Shown here: positions 33,729-45,097 of the stretch, piece by piece
Position numbering within the stretch: the stretch's first letter is position 1
Layout: the number at the start of each line of letters is the position of its first letter
NCBI GenBank assembly: GCA_023935145.1
Contig: CM043699.1
Location: forward strand, 60,032,638-60,096,637
Reading direction: 5' to 3'
Source of the DNA: Bretschneidera sinensis
Lineage: Eukaryota > Streptophyta > Magnoliopsida > Brassicales > Akaniaceae
DNA: 64,000 nucleotides
Program-made: the position numbers and the translations under genes
The notes under the pieces: generated by a model
Told to the model about the DNA's origin: nothing
Database searches by the model: none
Seen by the model: only the letters and a program-made list of their open reading frames with translations

Positions 33729-35106
33729 TTTCATTATCAGTACTTATTATTTGTTTATAGTTATATTTACATGTCTAGTATATATATTTTGTTTTCTAGA
33801 ACAATATTTATTTTTCTTTGTCAGGTACTTAGTGCGTGCATCCAGTTCAACTTTGGGGGTGTGTACAAGCAAACAAGCAAGCAACCTAGTTCTCCATCTC
33901 CCAGGTAAGCTCTTTCCATGCCACACACACATTGGGGACAATGTGTGTTTTAAGTTTGGGGGTAATGGGAGACACTAGATACTATTACACACACACTTGA
34001 AACACATGCACACACTAGGTACCCAGTTTTTTTAGAAAAGATAAATGCATGTTCATTTGGTAACAAAAATTTTTGTTGATTTAAAAATTTGATAACACTT
34101 CATTAGTAAGCTTAAAAGCTAGAACACATAGTCTTGTATTAGGAATTTTACAAAATTAGATACCTATCTCAAGGCACCAAAGAATTCACAAGTTTGATCC
34201 AAATTTGCACAAGCACATGTAGTACGCATTTGTGTGGGGTATGACACATAATTATTTTATATATGTTCCATAACCTAACTGTAATCGAAGGACTTGTTGA
34301 AAAGAACACTTTGGCATAAGAAAAATAAAGAAAAATGTTCATCATGAAAAAAGAAAGCGAAAAGCTTCTAATGATCATTAAAAACTTTCCACTAAGTAAC
34401 TGGGCCTCTTGCCTCAGTAAACATTGAGTGTTCACGTCAAAAGGTGGGAAGTAAGCCTTTAACGATCATAATAAAAAAATTTACTGAGTAACTGGGCCTC
34501 TTGCCTCAGTAAGTATTGGGTGTTCACATCAAAAGGTGGGAATTTCATTTAGAAGCATTAAAAACCTGTTAGTTCCGTAGCCTTTTTTATTCGAGTTAGT
34601 AAGTCCTTAGGGGTGTCTTTACACCTAATGCCCTAAAATCATCTGGTTTGGGAGTCATTGTCTAAACACTTGTTACAAGGGTCAAATAGAAAGCTCAATG
34701 GAACTCAACATGGCAAAGATCGCATGATAAAAAGAAAAAGAAAGAAGAAGCAAGGATTATGCCATTTTGTTCTCTTTGATAAGAAATTTGATAAAGGTTT
34801 GGGCACCGAAACACTATACACTAAAATTATGTGGAAGCCCCATCTTATATGTGCTAATTCATCACACATGAATCAAACTTGTGATGCCTTAGGCCAGCCT
34901 TAGGTAAGTAACACGATCTTTTGAAAATCCTTTTTCAATACAAAAATGTGTTTTAATTTTAAGCTTACTCATGAACGGTTATCACAGTTTTATGCACAAC
35001 CCAAATTTTTGAATATCATGGAAATAAATTTATCTTTAAATTTTGTTCTAACATAGTCTTTAGTTTTGTATTGCTAAAGGACTAGCAATATGTAAGTTTG
35101 GGGGTG
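33729..35106 (+). other. Element B 3' non-coding region and polypurine tract
   Basis: No gene seen. It contains CATTGGGGACAATG and AAGTTTGGGGG at 33931-33965, a tandem duplication with CTCTTGCCTCAGTAA and AAAAGGTGGGAA (34390-34550), and the purine tract AAGTTTGGGGGTG just before the LTR. Confidence 0.82.
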
Positions 35107-36356
35107 TGATAAGTGCTTAAATAGTCATATTTAAGCCCCTTAATTTACACTTGTTAGGCTATTTATTTATCTATTTCTATGGATTCTACTTCATTTTCGT
35201 GTTTTATGTGTTTTTCATAGGACTTGGACAAAAAGATGATAATTTGGAGTTTTTAGAAGCAAAAGTCAAGATCTGCCATCCAGCAAGGTACGCTCGAGCG
35301 CACCCCATTGAGATCGAGCGCACACTTACGCTCGAGCACATCCCACATACGCTCGAGTGCAATCACTCTAGAGGCGGGAGAGACAGATATGGAAAGAAGC
35401 TTTCCGACTCCAAAAAGAAATTAGGGTTTCAGGGCACCAAGAGGAACCTATAAATAGCCTTGTAAAACACATAAACCAGACCTTTGATTCTAGATTCGAA
35501 GTAGAGAGCTTAGGAGAGGAATTTACGACTCGTCTCCCGAGTCTTCTTCGGTTTTAGTTTTTTGTTTTTATTTCATTATGTTTAGAATATTTAGTTTACT
35601 TAGCATATGTAACTAAACTCCTATAAGGCTCGACTGAAGCCCTAGTTATGCTTTTCCACATATTCATTCATTGATTATCTTTGTTATAGCCTTGTTAGAA
35701 TATTTAACTTGATTAATACCTATTTGTATTTATATTCCTCATATGTATGTGCCTGATCAACGTATGCATGTGGTATGGATAAGTTAGTCGAATCAACTTG
35801 GATGACCGAGTCCTGGGTTCGACATTAGTACAAAGGGATATCCACACCGGATTCTCGGGTTAATCAACATGGGAAACCGAGAGCGGACCAAGCCCTAGGT
35901 CCCGTGTGGTTGTCGATCTCCACAGCCCTCATGCTCTCTTAAGGAACAACTCAGTATACACCCATGCTGAATCCCTTAAGAGAGAAAAGAGTTAGAGTAT
36001 ACACCTTGCCTAACTCATTGCATAGGGAGATCAATAGCCTAAGGTGTGGACCAAGCCCTTAGGTTGGCAACCATTAGATATTCATGATAAGGCTAGAGCA
36101 TTGAAGCTTTACTTAGTGGGAAAGTATAATTAGGGTGGATATCGTAGTCCTATGTTCTCATTATTTTTATTTATTCACAATCAAATTTGCTATTTCTCTT
36201 TTTAAACTTGAAGAAACTAATTCTAAAACGAAATTCACCAATCCCTGTGGAAATGATCTCGCACTTGCACACTATGCTACCATAGACCTTGTGCACTTGC
36301 AAGAAAAACTAGGACGGTTATTTGTATATTTATTTAGGTAGATAAACGCTCCAATT
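35107..36356 (+). mobile_element. Element B 3' LTR
   Basis: TGATAAGTGC to GCTCCAATT, 1250 bp; the terminal CA has become TT. TATA box TATAAATA at 35449-35456. The CG-rich palindromes are present but several have lost CGs to CA or TG compared with the 5' LTR. Confidence 0.92.
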
Positions 36357-36361
36357 GAGGT
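36357..36361. repeat. Target site duplication of B, right copy
   Basis: GAGGT, identical to 26574-26578. After it the A gag resumes. Confidence 0.93.
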
Positions 36362-36805
36362 TTTATGGGATGAAAGATTGCTTCATGGGTCTTCGCACTT
36401 GTGGCAGTTGGTTGTCAAGCTGTTTCGCCATTTGTGCTTCTCCCTCGAATTCTTCTTCTACCTCTTCAACATTGTCTCTAAGCCTTTGTCGAATGGTCCG
36501 CTCAAGCTCTGTATCAAGTGGAAAGAAGGTTGGATTCCTGGATTGAAGCTCTTGCATGAATTAGTTGAAATGCTTCAGTGCAGTAACTTTAATACTGCTG
36601 CTCGGGTAGTCTTTGCCTCGAGTGCGCTCAATCGCACCAAGCACTATGCTCGATCGCACTTCCTGATATTTTTCTGCTGCAAACCTGAAACAGAAGAACA
36701 AAAAACACACAAGAAGAAATAAATTATAAATTGGATGAAACAGAATAAAACATAACAGAAAAATAAAACTGAACGAAAATAATTCTAAACAGAAATTTAG
36801 TGCAA
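36362..36805 (-). pseudogene. Element A gag N-terminus and leader
   Basis: The minus strand shows MQELQSRNPTFFPLDTELER, TIRQRLRDNVEEVEEEFEGE and VRRPMKQSFIP (36557-36363), matching B gag residues after its start. Leader 36560-36805 holds two CG-rich near-palindromes (36623 and 36648). Confidence 0.82.
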
Positions 36806-36823
36806 TCCCCAGCAACGACGCCA
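36806..36823 (-). other. Element A primer binding site (tRNA-Asp)
   Basis: The minus strand reads TGGCGTCGTTGCTGGGGA, two transitions from the tRNA-Asp complement. Confidence 0.88.
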
Positions 36824-36829
36824 AAAACT

Positions 36830-38109
36830 TGGTGTGCAAAAATCTACTTAAATTAATAAGTAAATAATTGAAAGATTTTTCTTGCAAGTGCACAAGGTCA
36901 ACAGAGTAGTATAGTGTGCAAATGCGAGATCATCTCCACAGGGATTGGTGAATTTTGCTTTAGAATTAGTTTCGCAATATAAACCGATAGAAATAAATAT
37001 TGAGTTTGAGTCAATAATGATAAAAGCATAGGGCTTTGATATCCACCACTAATCATACTTTTCCAATAAATAGTGTGCCAATGTTTTAGCCATACTACGA
37101 ATACCTAATGTTGTCAACCTAAGGGCATGGTGTATACTCCTTAAGCTATTGATTTCCCTAAGCAACAAATTAGGCATGATGTATACTCTAACTCTTTTCT
37201 TTCTTAAAGGATTTAGCATGGTGTATACTAAGTTATTCTTTAAGAGCACCTAATATCTATGGAAATCGACAAACACACAAGACTTAGGGCATGTTATATA
37301 CTCCTGGTTTCCCTTGTTGATCAGCCCAAGAATCCGGCGTGGATTTCTTTTGTTATATTGTTAAACCCAAGACTCGGTCATCCAAATTGATCTAACTAAC
37401 TAGTCCATACCATATGCATATGTTGATTAGGCAAACACATATGAGGAACTCGATAAAACATGCATTAATCAATTAAAGCATCATAATACAGCTATTGCAA
37501 AGGCAATAATACTCATATATGGAAAAGCATAATTAGGGCTTCAATTGAGCCCTACTAGTAAGTTAGTTACACATGGTTTTGATGTTAAACATCTTCATAA
37601 AGTAAAAATAAAGGGAGAAGAATAAACCCGAAAGTACTACAGAGAAGAGTCGTCAATTTGTCTCCACAGTCTCCTTCTCTAAAAACAAAAACTAAAACTA
37701 AAAAGAAGACCCCTGTTTCTATGTTTACAGGCCTATTTATAAGGTTTCTGGACATGGGGAAACCCTAACTCATAAAACAAACCCGACCCCTACTTTCCAA
37801 AATAGGTTCTACCGTTTTACTGTACGTGTGCGCTCAATCACATGCTGGTGCGCTCGAGTGCAGGTGCACTCGAGCCTTCTTCTTGTGCGCACAAGTGCTG
37901 TTGCGCTCGATCACCCACTTCTGTGCTCGATCGCACTATGTTCAGTTTCTAGTTCTTCCAGTTTTTATTCTCCAAACCAAATAATGCTCTCTTTTCTTCA
38001 ATAACCTAGGAAAACACAGAAAAGAAATAAAATAGCATGAAATAACATAACTAGGAACCTAACAAATGTAAATTAAGGGGCTTAAATATGAATATTTAAG
38101 CATTTATCA
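36830..38109 (-). mobile_element. Element A 5' LTR
   Basis: About 1280 bp, sense start TGATAAATGC at 38109, sense end GCACACCA at 36830. TATA box on the minus strand (TATAAATA) at 37741-37734. It carries at least five CG-rich near-palindromes at 37829-37935. Confidence 0.88.
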
Positions 38110-40860
38110 TAAACCAGTCAATGTTAAGCTATATAGGTATCCCTATTTCAATGAAAAAAAGATTGAAGTTTGGCCACCCAAATGCTAGAGGCTAGCATCA
38201 TTCAACTAAGTCAAATTGCCTATAGTTCACTAGTTTTGTTAGTGAAGAAGAATGATGGTACCTTGAAGTTTTGTGTGGATTATAGAGGCCTTAACAACAT
38301 CACTGTCAATGACAAATCTCCCATTCTAAATGTGGATAAGTTCTTAGATGAACTATTTGGTGCAACCATTTTTTCTAAGATTAATTTAAGAGTAGGATGT
38401 CACCAAGTGAGAATGCATCATGCTGACATCTGTAAGACTTCCTTCAAAACTCATACAAGATAATTTGAGCTCCTTGTCATGTTATTTGGGCTCACTAATG
38501 CCCCCTCCACTTCTCAAGCTACCATGAATCAAATATTACATGATTTTTTGAGGAAGTATGTCATTGTCTTCTTTGATGACATAATGATATACACTAAATC
38601 AAAGGAAGATCACATGGAACACTTAAGGGCAGTACTAACTTATCTACAGCAGCATTCTTTGTTCGCTAAACAAAGCAAATGTAAATTTTCTCAAAGTTAT
38701 ATAGAGTACTTGGGTATATCATTTCAACTATGGGAGTGGCTCCTGATAAGAACAAAGTTGAGGCCATAATGACTTGGCTTGTCCCTTCTACTCAAAAATA
38801 GCTGAGAAGCATTTTAGGGTTGATTGGTTATTACCAAAAATTTATAAAGGGATTTGTCTCAATTGCTGCCCCCCTTGATAGATCAGTTAAAGAAAGATTC
38901 TTTCAAGTAGAATACTAAAACTTAAGCTGCATTTCAATCCTTAAAATCTTCTATAGTTTAAGCTCCTGTATTAGCATTACCAAATTTCACTATACATGTT
39001 GTTACAGAAATATATGCTTCAGGTATAGGAATTGGTGTTGTGCTCCTACAGAATGGCCATCCCTTTGCCTTTTACAACAAAAATTTGTGTTCCAAAATGC
39101 AACAAGCCTCCACTTATATCAGGCATATCACCTATGTTGTAAAAAATTGGCGACATTACATCTTCGGCTCTAAATTCTTCATCTACACTGATCAAAAGAG
39201 TTTAAAGAATTTACTTAGTCAAACCATTCAAAATCCTGAACAACAGCACTATCTAACTAAGTTGATATGCTATACATATAAAATCGTATATAAACCAAGA
39301 AAAGATAAAGCTATTGTTGATGACCTATCTAGAGTACATGGTAAGGAGGAGGAAGAATCCAATTTCATGGCCATCTCAATGCCTGTATTTGATATTCTCA
39401 ATCAAATTGCAACAAAACATGCTATTGATGCTCACACTAGCAGATTTATGCAGAAAGTTCTTGCTTCTCTAGATGATTATATGACATATTCAGTAAGAAA
39501 TGGAATCTTATATGTCAAAGGAATGAACTATCTAAATAGTAATTCTCCACTCAGAGAAGTCACTCTCAAATAATTTCATTCAACTCCAATAAGTGAGCAT
39601 GTTGGGGTTCATAGGACATTAATGAAAATTGTTGCTAATTTATATTGGAAACAAATGAGAAAATCAATGGAACACTTTCCCAAGTACTATAACACATACT
39701 AGAAAATCAAAAGTGCTACTCATGTACCTTATGGTTTATAGAAGGCTATTCTAATTCCTGATAAATTTTGGGAAGATCTTAGTATGGATTTTATCACTAA
39801 CCTGCTTAATTTCCAAGGTATGACTGCTATATTAGCAGTGGTTGATATATTCTCTAAACATGCTCAATTTAGTCATTTACCTTCACACTTCAATGTAGCT
39901 AAAGTTGCTTCCCTTTTTATGAAAATGATTTGTACTCTCCATAGCATTCCAATATCTATGATCTCTGATAGAGACCTTACGTTTTAGAGTAATTTCTAGA
40001 AGGAATTGTTTAGACTATAGAAAACTGAGTTAAGGATGTGTTCTTCATACTATCCTCAAACTGATGGCCAAACTGAAGTACTCAACAGGTGTTTGGAACA
40101 ATTTTTGAGAGCCTTTGTTTTTGATTAACCTCATCACTAGCTTAAGTATTTTATATTTGGTTAGATTTCTTTACAACACCTCATTTGGAAAGAGTTCATT
40201 TGAAGTAGTATTTGGTAGATTACCTCAATCTCTTCATATTTATCATAGAGGTTCCTTTTCTCTGGAGGCAATTCATCAAGACTTGGGTACTAGATCAGAA
40301 ATCTTCCAACAAGTAAAAGCTCATCTCCAACAAGCACAATATAGAATGAAAACAAAATATTGAAAAGTATAGAACAAACCTTCATTTCAATATGGGGGAT
40401 ATAATTTTATTGAAATTACGGTCGTACAAACATGTGACAGTATCCAATAGATATTCTCATAAACTTAGTAGAAAGTATTTTGGTCCCTTCTAGATTACTA
40501 AGAAGATTGGTGCTGTTGCTTATCAATTGGCACCACCTCATGGATCACTGATTCATCTTGTATTCCATGTCTCTCTTCTAAAACCTTATCATGGAAATGA
40601 AACTTCCATCACACCACTACATTTACCATCTTTTAGTTATAATAACAAACCTTAATTCTTACTACTTGCTATCATTGTTGAGAGACATTAAAAGACAAGG
40701 CCAATGGATTCACCAGTGGTTGATTCAATGGTTTGGCTTATCATTAGAATAAGCCTCTTGGGAAGATTCTTTGGAGTTTCACTAGCTTTATCCCAACTTA
40801 CACCTTGAGGATAAGGTGAATTTTTTAGGGGCATCCAATGATACACATACTGCACAACCA
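38110..40860 (+). pseudogene. Chromovirus F pol remnant with chromodomain
   Basis: RT begins mid-domain (VNVKLYRYPYF) because A interrupts it. Then VLLVKKNDGTLKFCVDYRGL, GATIFSKINLRVGCHQVRMH, LFGLTNAPSTSQATMNQIL, catalytic VFFDDIMIYTKS (38566-38600), QHSLFAKQSKCKFSQS. RNase H: GIGVVLLQNGHPFAFYNK, YTDQKSLKNLLSQT, DDLSRVHG. Integrase: MDFITNLLNFQGMTAILAVV, VVFGRLPQSLHIYHRG, AHLQQAQYRMKTKY. A chromodomain-like end reads QWIHQWLIQWFGLSLEEASW and HLEDKV (40690-40815), which in this clade guides insertion into heterochromatin. Many stops and shifts. The Reina-type clade fits by these motifs. Confidence 0.85.
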
Positions 40861-40989
40861 GTGCTGGAAGTAAATGCTGGAGGAATTAAAATGGCATAAC
40901 CAGTGTTGGAAGTAAATACTAGAGGAACTGAACTGGAAACTAACAAAGGTAAAGGATCAAGACCAAAGAGAGCAACAAGGAAGTCTATG

Positions 40990-41290
40990 TGGTGGTAGGA
41001 TTATTACTAGATATAATGATTGTTATAGTTAGTTGTCCACATTGTAATTCTATTTTAATTTCTATTAAGGTAGTTATAAGTACCTTTGTTAGACATTCAA
41101 TTAATTAGTTAGTTGGTTCCTAGAACTAATCTTCTTGGAAGAGTATATAAACTCCACTCTTATATTCAAAAGGGGCATGCAAAGTATTAATTAAGAAAAC
41201 TCAATTTTCCTCTCTATCATCTTCTTTAGGTTAAGTTCTTGCTCTATCAAGAATAAGTGATCCTTTTGTATCAAATACATCCTTTTGAAT
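40990..41290 (+). mobile_element. Chromovirus F 3' LTR, probable
   Basis: This AT-rich stretch follows the pol end, has a TATA box TATATAA at 41144-41150 and a downstream TTTCCTCTCTATCATC segment, and weakly resembles the LTR of H. Exact edges are not clear and the partner LTR is missing. Confidence 0.45.
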
Positions 41291-41698
41291 ATGTGGGCTG
41301 AGCCATTTGTAGTCTTTTCTAACTTAAATGAATTTATGCTTTATTGTTTGAAAAACTATCTGTTTTATTCTCACTGTGATTTGTATTCTAGTACTATGCC
41401 TTGCCTACGTGGGTTCCTCAAATGATTGCTTGTTCTTTAGTGAAGTGTTCCTTAATATACTACTAATTTGCTTGTGTTGCATGTTAACATGATTCATCTG
41501 CTTGATGATTTGTAATGATGAATGTTGCTCATTGCTTAAGAACTTGTTGGCTTATTCATCTCCATATGGTCTATTAAGATCTTAAGATAAGTTGTGGTTG
41601 ATGAACGCTTTTTCTGTCTGAAATGCATTGCTGTCTTGACTTAGGTGGGCTAACAGTGCCATATGTCCCCATCTTACCCTTTGAAAATCACTCACCTA

Positions 41699-41899
41699 AA
41701 ACACCATCTTCTCCACCTCCATATCTTCTCCTTGTATAGGACCGGGTTGCACCACTGTAAACTCATTGCGGTAGCTGAGAGCCCTTGGCAATTTAGACTC
41801 CCCTTTGACATTAACAAAGTCCATAAAACTTTCTGTTTTGTGAACAATCAACTGGTATTTTTTGACACAAATTTCTCTGCTCTCATTTCTACTTAACAC
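41699..41899 (-). other. Open frame of unknown origin, possible exon
   Basis: The minus strand gives an open 66-codon stretch without ATG at its 5' end (contains KYQLIVHKTESFMDFVNVKG and LPRALSYRNEFTVVQPGPI). It is preceded by TTAAGTAG and followed after its stop by GTGAGT. I do not recognise it. Composition looks protein-like, but chance cannot be excluded. Confidence 0.2.
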
Positions 41900-42374
41900 C
41901 CCTTTATCATGACATTTACTCTTTCAAATGTTTCTAAGTGGGCCTACATACATCAAATGGGTCTAAAGAAGGACCTTACATTCCTCTCCTTTTAATGTAC
42001 AATTTTCTTTTTGATTGTCCAAAAGAATTTTATCATTTTTGTGCTATGATATTCTTGTGGATTACATGTCTAGGTTAGATTATATGTTGTCTATGCTTTG
42101 TGAAATTTCTCAGTGGGTACTTAGTTAGAATTTGTTTGGGCTTGAGAGCATGAAAGATTATAGGTTAGTTAGCCTATTTGATATACTGTTGAGGACTTGG
42201 GCCAATCATAAATGAAATGCAGCTTCTTTAACTTCCATCCTCTCCTATTTGGTACTACTGTTTATGTAGCTGCATGCCTTCATTAATCATTAAAGTTTTA
42301 CGTGACTCAGAAAAAGGAAAACTAATACTCTATGGGTGTGGAATAAAATATTAGGGAACCTAAACTAATGTTCT

Positions 42375-42545
42375 TAATTTCATTTTGTTTCATTTCGGTC
42401 GAAATGTTTCAACCAAAATGGTCAAAACAGTTCGGTCTCATAACTAGAACAAAATGATATATACCTATAATTTGTTTCGCATTTTGTTTCAGGGTGTTTC
42501 AACTGTTTTGGTCTGTTTCAATTGTTTCGATTGAAATCGTACAAG
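42375..42545. repeat. Degenerate GTTTCAA/TTTCGGTCGAAA repeat
   Basis: Partly inverted short motifs (TTTCGGTCGAAATG, GTTTCAACTGTTTTGGTC, GTTTCGATTGAAATCG). A diverged similar stretch occurs near 51400-51490. Possibly a MITE remnant; no clear terminal repeats seen. Confidence 0.35.
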
Positions 42546-42618
42546 CTCTGGTATAACCCATCTCTTAATCTTCCCTATTTCTCTAATCCTCTACTTATTT
42601 CTCTCTAAAGATATCAAA

Positions 42619-42715
42619 ATGGCACAATATTCAATAAACCTCACACCATTGTTGAAAGATGAGCTAGATATAGTGATACCCACTATTTGAAACTTGGATT
42701 TCTTGGAGATGTGGA
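42619..42715 (+). pseudogene. RGP/UAM exon 1, part 1
   Basis: Reversibly glycosylated polypeptides / UDP-arabinopyranose mutases interconvert UDP-arabinopyranose and UDP-arabinofuranose at the Golgi/cytosol face for cell-wall synthesis. ATG at 42619 in a plant-like context (CAAAATGGC) gives MAQYSINLTPLLKDELDIVI, PTI, a stop, NLDFLEMW. The family has R at the stop, so CGA became TGA at codon 24. The reading is cut after codon 32 by Copia E2 and resumes at 50867. Confidence 0.9.
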
Positions 42716-43238
42716 TGTAAGAATTGACATAAAACAATTCATTCAAAAATCATCCATAATAGGATTTTATAACACTGAATATGATTTGATTAATTTTATA
42801 GTGTACATGTTTTGGACTCCATGATGAATTGTGCAGTGGAAATCAAAGATCCTCATGTAGTCAGGCAACAAGAAAAGCCAAATCCTCAAACAATTAGTAG
42901 AAAAATGATAAACTTGATTTTCCTCCTCATTTTTCTTGTTAACTAGCTTCTTGATGAGATAGAAGTATTGTATGTTATGTTTAGAACAAGTTGTGGGAGA
43001 CCTAACCATTAACCTTTATATAGTATCCCAAAGAGTTTCTCATTGAAACCTTAATAGGTTACTATGACCTATACTAGCTAGTCCACACTTAACACATATA
43101 CAAGAGCTAGGCTCAATTAACAGATCACCTTATATGGGCTCTCTTTAAGTCTTCTAGTAGACCAATCATTTAGTTGCTTTTGTCAAAACCCAAAGTCCAC
43201 AAATAATGTAAGCTCACCTTTATAGGAAAAATCCAACA
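42716..43238 (-). mobile_element. Copia E2 3' LTR
   Basis: TGTAAGAATTG to AAATCCAACA on the plus strand, 523 bp. The next bases give the sense purine tract AAGTGGGAGAA. Confidence 0.9.
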
Positions 43239-43944
43239 TTCTCCCACTTGGGTGTCATTAGTTGCGGTTAGTTTTAGAAAACAAATTTAACATTTTAAAA
43301 CAATTCTCAAGCTGAGATAACTATAAAACTTTGTGTGTGAACACTTTTAAAAATAAAACGATTAGTTTAGAGACTACTCCAAGTGTCAATCCGATCCAAT
43401 AAAGTCTTAACCTCGAATTATGGCAATAACTGCATCATTTAGTGACACAAGACCTTCCATAATTATATGAGCATATCAACTCTATCGATATGGATTTAGT
43501 GTGGTAGTGTAGCAAGCAAATTAACATCCTTATGTGATCTGAATATGCTAATTTTACTTGTTGGTCATTATTTTCTCTTCCTTAAAGTAGCATAAACATA
43601 CTTAGAGAAAATCTTTATGGTTTTAATAATGAACCCATATGTTTCAATAGCAACTCAATATCTCGAGATAACCTTTATGTGTTAAGAGACATATGCACAA
43701 GGCTTTAATCTTAAAAGAATACTCCAAGCCTTTATGCTCAAGACTAACACATGTCTTAAAACTTTAAACAAATACATGACATGTCATAACATATAATGTA
43801 CCCGTATGCATAATATCACTGATATCTAAAACCTTAAAGATATCAATATGTACATAACTCAATAGCAAGTGATGATCATCATTAATATAATAATCTCGAA
43901 TACATCATCAAAAGATTAAATAACTGAAGTACATCACTAAAAGA
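43239..43944 (-). other. Copia E2 3' non-coding region
   Basis: No gene seen. Collinear in reverse with E1 8201-8919 (for example the CATCACTAAAAGATG block). Confidence 0.6.
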
Positions 43945-45097
43945 TGAAAAAAATAAAGAGTTGAAAAGAAATTTTGCATTATTGATTGATTGATTTGAAT
44001 ACAATTCATTAGTCTTATATATAGACTTAAACTAAGTAAGACTAAGAAACCTACTAGGACACATAATATGAAACTTAATTAAGACTCTCAACTTAAACCT
44101 AATTCGGACTCTTATCACTCCCTCTCAAGTTAGATCATACACATGTACCAACTTGTTACAAAGAAACCCATATCAACAACAAACCTTATCCAATTTGAAA
44201 CAAATAAACCCGAACCCACAAATTACAATAACCCGTGACAACACGTCGGGCCATCACACCTATGACAAATAGTTAGGTCACCATGTTGATACCACCTAAT
44301 GAGACAAGATCCGAGAACGCAGGACAACAAGACTTTGACTTTTTATCTTTTTTTACTAACTTTGACTTTGACTTGAGTGGGTGCAATCATTGAGTCTAGA
44401 AGAAATAACATCAAGACAGGTTGGATGGGGTTAACATTATCAACATGTATAGGTCAACAACATCAACATCGGGGTGAGGAACTCTTCTTTTTCTTCTAGA
44501 ACTATTCTTCTTCTTGAACTTTTCCTCTCTTTTTTTTCTTTTTTTTTTGTTTTTTTAACTTATGTTTTTTTTAATACTGGGGCTTTTTTTTATTGCCCTT
44601 TATTTTTCTGTTTTTTTACAACCTTCTTTTTTCACTCTCTTTTTTTTCTGTATAAATATATTTATTAAACTTTCTTAGCTACCTGTGAACAATACTCGAA
44701 AATAACACTATGAATAGTACTCATGAATAGTTCCGCAAACAGTACCTGTAGACACATCCATAGGTTTTTTTTATAAAAAAAAAAAATTGCTCAGGGGTTG
44801 CATTAGAAAAATTGTCAAAAAAAAAAAAAAAACAAAAGCTAAATGGTGTTTATCTCAAATCACCTCTCCAAGATCCCAAACCTTGAGCTCTGATACCATG
44901 TTGAAATTAAGAATTGAAAAGAGATTTTGTATTATTGATTGATTGATTTGAATATAATTCAACAGTCTTATATATAGACTTATGAATATCAAACCTAATA
45001 GGACTAGGAGACATCAATTAGATAAGATAGATATAAACTAAGTAAGACTAAGAAACTTGCTAGGACACATAATAGGAAACCTAATTAGGATTCTCAA
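43945..45097 (-). mobile_element. Element J: small non-autonomous LTR element (TRIM-like)
   Basis: Two short, similar LTR-like stretches (43945-44117 and 44899-45097; shared AAGAGAT/AAGAAAT, ATTATTGATTGATTGATTTG and GTCTTATATATAGACTTA) flank a 770-bp T-rich middle without coding motifs. A perfect primer site TGGTATCAGAGC (minus strand, 44898-44887) touches the right LTR, and a purine run (sense GAGAGGGAG) touches the left one. Outer edges are approximate and no clean duplication was found. Confidence 0.7.

Larger units (their letters stand above)
26579..36356 (+). mobile_element. Element B: plus-strand Athila element with both LTRs
   Basis: A 9.78-kb element with LTRs of equal length (1250 bp), tRNA-Asp primer site, gag, protease, RT-RNase H, integrase, post-pol block, 3' non-coding part and purine tract. 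It is inserted in the gag of A with a perfect 5-bp duplication. Over the first about 370 bp the LTRs differ at roughly 6% of positions by my count, so insertion is not very recent. All coding parts carry stops. Confidence 0.92.
20334..38109 (-). mobile_element. Element A: minus-strand Athila element, with B inserted
   Basis: From right to left: 5' LTR 36830-38109, primer site 36806-36823, leader and gag start to 36362, then the whole of B, then gag, protease, a pol scrap, an extra downstream frame, the post-pol block, a 3' non-coding part and a 3' LTR stub (20334-20824). RT, RNase H and integrase are deleted. A itself lies in the RT region of chromovirus F, which resumes at 38110. Confidence 0.85.
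41291..42618. other. Intergenic stretch left of the RGP/UAM start
   Basis: No certain gene. It holds a 67-codon minus-strand frame (41699-41899), a repeat rich in TTTC/GTTTCAA (42375-42545) and a pyrimidine-rich 5'-leader-like stretch (42560-42610) before the RGP start. Confidence 0.5.

Noticed and set aside
44474..44668. 64-codon frame rich in F and L
   Set aside because: It comes from T-rich low-complexity sequence in the middle of element J.
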